Below, one piece after another: positions 62,130 to 64,000 of a stretch of DNA of 64,000 nt. A program made the translations under genes and the position numbers. The notes under the pieces are model-generated. The model was not told the origin of the DNA, did no database searches, and saw nothing but the letters and a program-made list of their open reading frames with translations. Source of the stretch: Proteobacteria bacterium ST_bin14 (GTDB lineage Bacteria; Pseudomonadota; Alphaproteobacteria; Sphingomonadales; Sphingomonadaceae); NCBI GenBank assembly GCA_002083655.1, contig MSXR01000004.1, positions 91,952 to 155,951 on the forward strand. Direction: 5' to 3'. Each line of letters starts with the position of its first letter. The first letter of the stretch is position 1.

Positions 62130-62330
62130 TCATGCCCCGCAGCGCCAGCCGCGTATCAAGAGCGCGAGCAATGCCGGATTATTGAGGGTCGCTCGCGGCC
62201 CGCCTTGCGCTGTTCGAGCACGTCGATCTGGACGAGCGTCTTTAGGTTCCTTGCTGCCGATTGACGCCGCGCAATACCAGCCTCGACCTTGCTGCTGATG
62301 CGTCCAGACGGGGTGGGCAGCCCCGCCACC
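62130..62330 (-). pseudogene. C-terminal remnant of a Fic-family protein (frameshifted)
   Basis: Minus-strand translation reads VEAGIARRQSAARNLK, LVQIDVLEQRKAGRER, which matches the winged-helix C-terminus of SoFic-type Fic AMP-transferases (usual form: ...VEAGIAKRQTAS.YLK.L..IGVLE..K.GREKLF). After about 62187 the frame shifts by one, and the next frame reads LNNPALLALLIRG, again like the family's C-terminus, to TGA at 62130-62132. The N-terminal Fic core (HPFxxGNGR) is absent. Family match is from recall and needs a search. Confidence 0.6.
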
Positions 62331-62595
62331 AGGGGCACGAAGACGAACCTCGACTCTACTTAATGGCGGAGGAGAAATGGGGCGCAGGCCACTCGCTGCG
62401 GGAGCCTACCAGGCCATAAGAACGCTAATCCGCGCCTATGGCGGCGGCAACGTGCACGACAGAGCAGTGCCACAGGGCAGTTTTGCGCAACATCGGTCGT
62501 TCGGCGCAATCCCGGCTAAGCCTGGCAATCGATTCAAGTGTATTGAGGCTAAACGTCCGGGTCCGCTGGCGCGCATGGATTGGAGGAAACGAGGC

Positions 62596-62889
62596 ATGCA
62601 AAACCCTACCCGGATCGATCCCGCTTCAGCCAAAACCCAAGGCCTGGTCAACGTCGGCGATGACGGTGCAGTAGTGCAGATCCCGTTGAGCAACGCCGGG
62701 TTCGACAATGATGCCGTGGCCCAGATTGGGCTCAACATTTTTGTCGATTATCTCAATCATATCGCGGGCCGCGACATCGATTTCCCGTCGGCGAATTCAA
62801 AGGTTGCGCTGGCGACATGGCCGGGGCGCCTGAAGGCAACTTCGCGAACGTCTTCGTTCTGGCGTGCACGGGCCACACGCTGCATCTGA
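62596..62889 (+). pseudogene. Internally deleted carboxymuconolactone decarboxylase/AhpD-like remnant
   Basis: 97 residues. An N-terminal stretch RIDPASAKTQGL resembles the family start, but residues then jump to AGFDNDAVAQIGLNIF, VDYLNHIAGRDIDFP, the C-terminal signature of AhpD-like peroxidase-related proteins. The middle with the CxxxxxH active site is missing. After IDFP the reading frame continues to a stop at 62889 with low-complexity Arg/Ser. A good SD (GAGG) precedes the ATG. Likely a decayed gene. Confidence 0.55.
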
Positions 62890-62910
62890 TCTCAACCAAA
62901 GGATTTCTAG

Positions 62911-63225
62911 ATGACGAATCCCATCGAAATCGCCGAAGCCGCCTCGAATGCGTCGAACGCCCATGGCAAGATCATCGATTCGATCGACCAGTTCTTTGCC
63001 GAGGGCTGCGTCTTCATCGAACCCGATGGTTCGAGTCGGTCCACAATGAAGGATCAACTCGCCAGCCTCAAACGCTCGGAAAGCACCACGTTCCACGGCC
63101 AGACGGGTGGTTACAATTTTTCGGTTGGCGTGCGGACGTCCAAGATGACCGCCGACAATGGCAGCCCGAATGTGGGGAACGATACATTCGAGCGCTACTG
63201 GCGTGATGGCAAGATATTGTCCTAG
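62911..63225 (+). CDS. NTF2-like small protein
   Basis: A 104-residue protein. IDSIDQFFAEGCVFIEPDGSSRS is typical of the NTF2/SnoaL cone fold opening, followed by DQLASLKRSESTTFHGQ and DTFERYWRDGKI (fragments). It is short for the fold, so it may be truncated at the C-terminus. AAAGGA lies 8 bases before the ATG. Function unknown. Confidence 0.55.
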   Translation: MTNPIEIAEAASNASNAHGKIIDSIDQFFAEGCVFIEPDGSSRSTMKDQLASLKRSESTTFHGQTGGYNFSVGVRTSKMTADNGSPNVGNDTFERYWRDGKILS

Positions 63226-63419
63226 AATACTTCACTCAGGCCTGATTGCTTGCGAGGTGCTTCAGCCTGGAAAATCAACATCGCGAATAGGCTGAGCGTT
63301 TTTTGTAAGGATCAAGCTCAAACAGTGCGACGAAAGCCTTCGACCAATGAATGACGATTTTCAAATATTGTCTGGGATACGGACACATCGACCAGAGTTA
63401 GGATGTGCAATTCACGGGA

Positions 63420-63737
63420 ATGACTAGCTTAATGGCCTCCCACTTTAAGTTTGTTCCGCTCGTGATGGTTCTTGCGACCGGGGCTTCGGCCTCGGTCGCA
63501 ATTTTTTCTCAACCCAGAACGCAAACGATTCGTGCAGATCGCCATAAGATCGCGCTTGATCGTCCGGTCGATCACGGAATTTCGAAGGAGCGTCTGACGC
63601 TGACCGCCGCGCCCACGCGCTTTAAAACACTCGCCGCACGATCAGGCGGAGCACATCTTCGCGCATCAGCCGCTGTCACGGTTGAAGCGCAAGCGAACTA
63701 TATACAGTATAGGCCAATCAACGTTAATATGAGCTGA
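63420..63737 (+). CDS. Hypothetical exported protein
   Basis: A 105-residue protein with a possible signal (HFKFVPLVMVLATGASASVAIF) and then TIRADRHKIALDRPVDHGIS. I recognise no family. ATG 63420 follows CGGGA. The coding sequence is lower in GC than its neighbours, especially toward its end (ACTATATACAGTATAGG), in line with acquired or decaying DNA. It lies 10 bases before the ester cyclase gene. Confidence 0.4.
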   Translation: MTSLMASHFKFVPLVMVLATGASASVAIFSQPRTQTIRADRHKIALDRPVDHGISKERLTLTAAPTRFKTLAARSGGAHLRASAAVTVEAQANYIQYRPINVNMS

Positions 63738-63747
63738 GGAGCACAAC

Positions 63748-64000
63748 ATGGATAATCTGGCAATCGTTCGACGCTTCACTACCGAATTTCTTGGCCGCGC
63801 CGATCTTATGGCTGCAGAGGCGACCATGCATCCCGATATTCGTGGCGTTACCGGCTTGAAGCCGATCGGGCCGATCGAGGGTATTGATGAATATAAGGCA
63901 ATTCTGACCGGCTTTGTCGATGCCTTTCCAGCGGAATCACCCGTTGAGATCATCGACCAGTTTGAATCGGCGGATGGAACCCGCGTGGTGACGCGCTTTC
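63748..64000 (+). CDS. SnoaL-like ester cyclase/NTF2-family protein (3' end outside window)
   Basis: The first 84 residues are visible: NLAIVRRFTTEFLGRADL, MHPDIRGVTGLKPIGPIEGIDEYKAIL (in part) and AFPAESPVEIIDQFESADGTRVVTRF (in part). This is the SnoaL-like polyketide-cyclase fold. GAGGAG lies 6 bases before ATG 63748. Its role is unknown. Confidence 0.75.
   Translation, partial: MDNLAIVRRFTTEFLGRADLMAAEATMHPDIRGVTGLKPIGPIEGIDEYKAILTGFVDAFPAESPVEIIDQFESADGTRVVTRF

Noticed and set aside
62377..62595. N-terminal extension of the AhpD-like remnant upstream of 62596
   Set aside because: The added 73 residues resemble no protein, and a good SD directly precedes ATG 62596.

Overview
The window is a high-GC, gene-dense alphaproteobacterial chromosome segment, most likely from the order Sphingomonadales (Sphingomonas/Sphingopyxis-like). 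This rests on the gene pairs and sequence character: rpsT-dnaA adjacency, the ubiE-ubiB-coaBC-dut cluster, secB divergent from a TimA/mltA/smr trio, TonB-dependent receptors, GANTC-rich DNA before dnaA, and palindromic intergenic repeats of the kind common in sphingomonads. No phage, insertion sequence, CRISPR array or rRNA operon was seen.

Layout. 1-3 kb: a truncated nitroreductase, a VOC protein and the ispH-thrB-rnhA operon (minus strand). 3-10 kb: a lipoprotein, then a tandem glycine riboswitch controlling gcvT-gcvH-gcvPA-gcvPB, followed by two small membrane proteins. 10-17 kb: two AraC-type regulators around an outer-membrane barrel, a small muconolactone-isomerase-like protein, and a secreted protein paired with a ZnuD-like TonB-dependent receptor. 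17-25 kb: tRNA-Glu, class II DAHP synthase, a 2-hydroxyacid dehydrogenase, cysS, rpsU, an anchored FKBP, and a bd-type oxidase with its small third subunit. 25-32.4 kb: surface-polysaccharide genes (fcl, a polyprenyl-phosphate sugar transferase, wecC, wecB, galU) plus a dTDP-glucose dehydratase homologue that has lost its catalytic residues.

32.4-39 kb: a tightly packed minus-strand run ubiE-ubiB-membrane protein-coaC-coaB-dut-HesA/MoeB-DsrE, in which CoaBC is split by a single in-frame TGA. 39-42 kb: mutM, rpsT, and dnaA with a CcrM-site-rich upstream region. 42-52 kb: a DUF4136 lipoprotein, trpS-murJ-secB, TimA-mltA-smr, a GGDEF/EAL protein, dapE and a GST. 52-55.3 kb: a TetR regulator divergent from a TonB receptor broken by one amber codon. 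55.5-61 kb: the rpmH-rnpA-yidD-yidC-ysxC ribosome/membrane-insertion operon and comM. 61-64 kb: a GreA/GreB-type factor and tRNA-Leu, followed by a decayed accessory stretch holding a Fic remnant, an internally deleted AhpD-like remnant and NTF2/SnoaL-like genes.

Most genes are housekeeping. The most unusual items are the single-stop CoaBC split, the catalytically stripped RfbB-like protein, the amber-interrupted receptor, the GANTC cluster before dnaA, the secreted-protein/ZnuD-like receptor pair, and the gene remnants downstream of tRNA-Leu. I did not find a clear-cut new multi-gene system. The receptor pair and the pseudoenzyme are the best candidates for undescribed biology.
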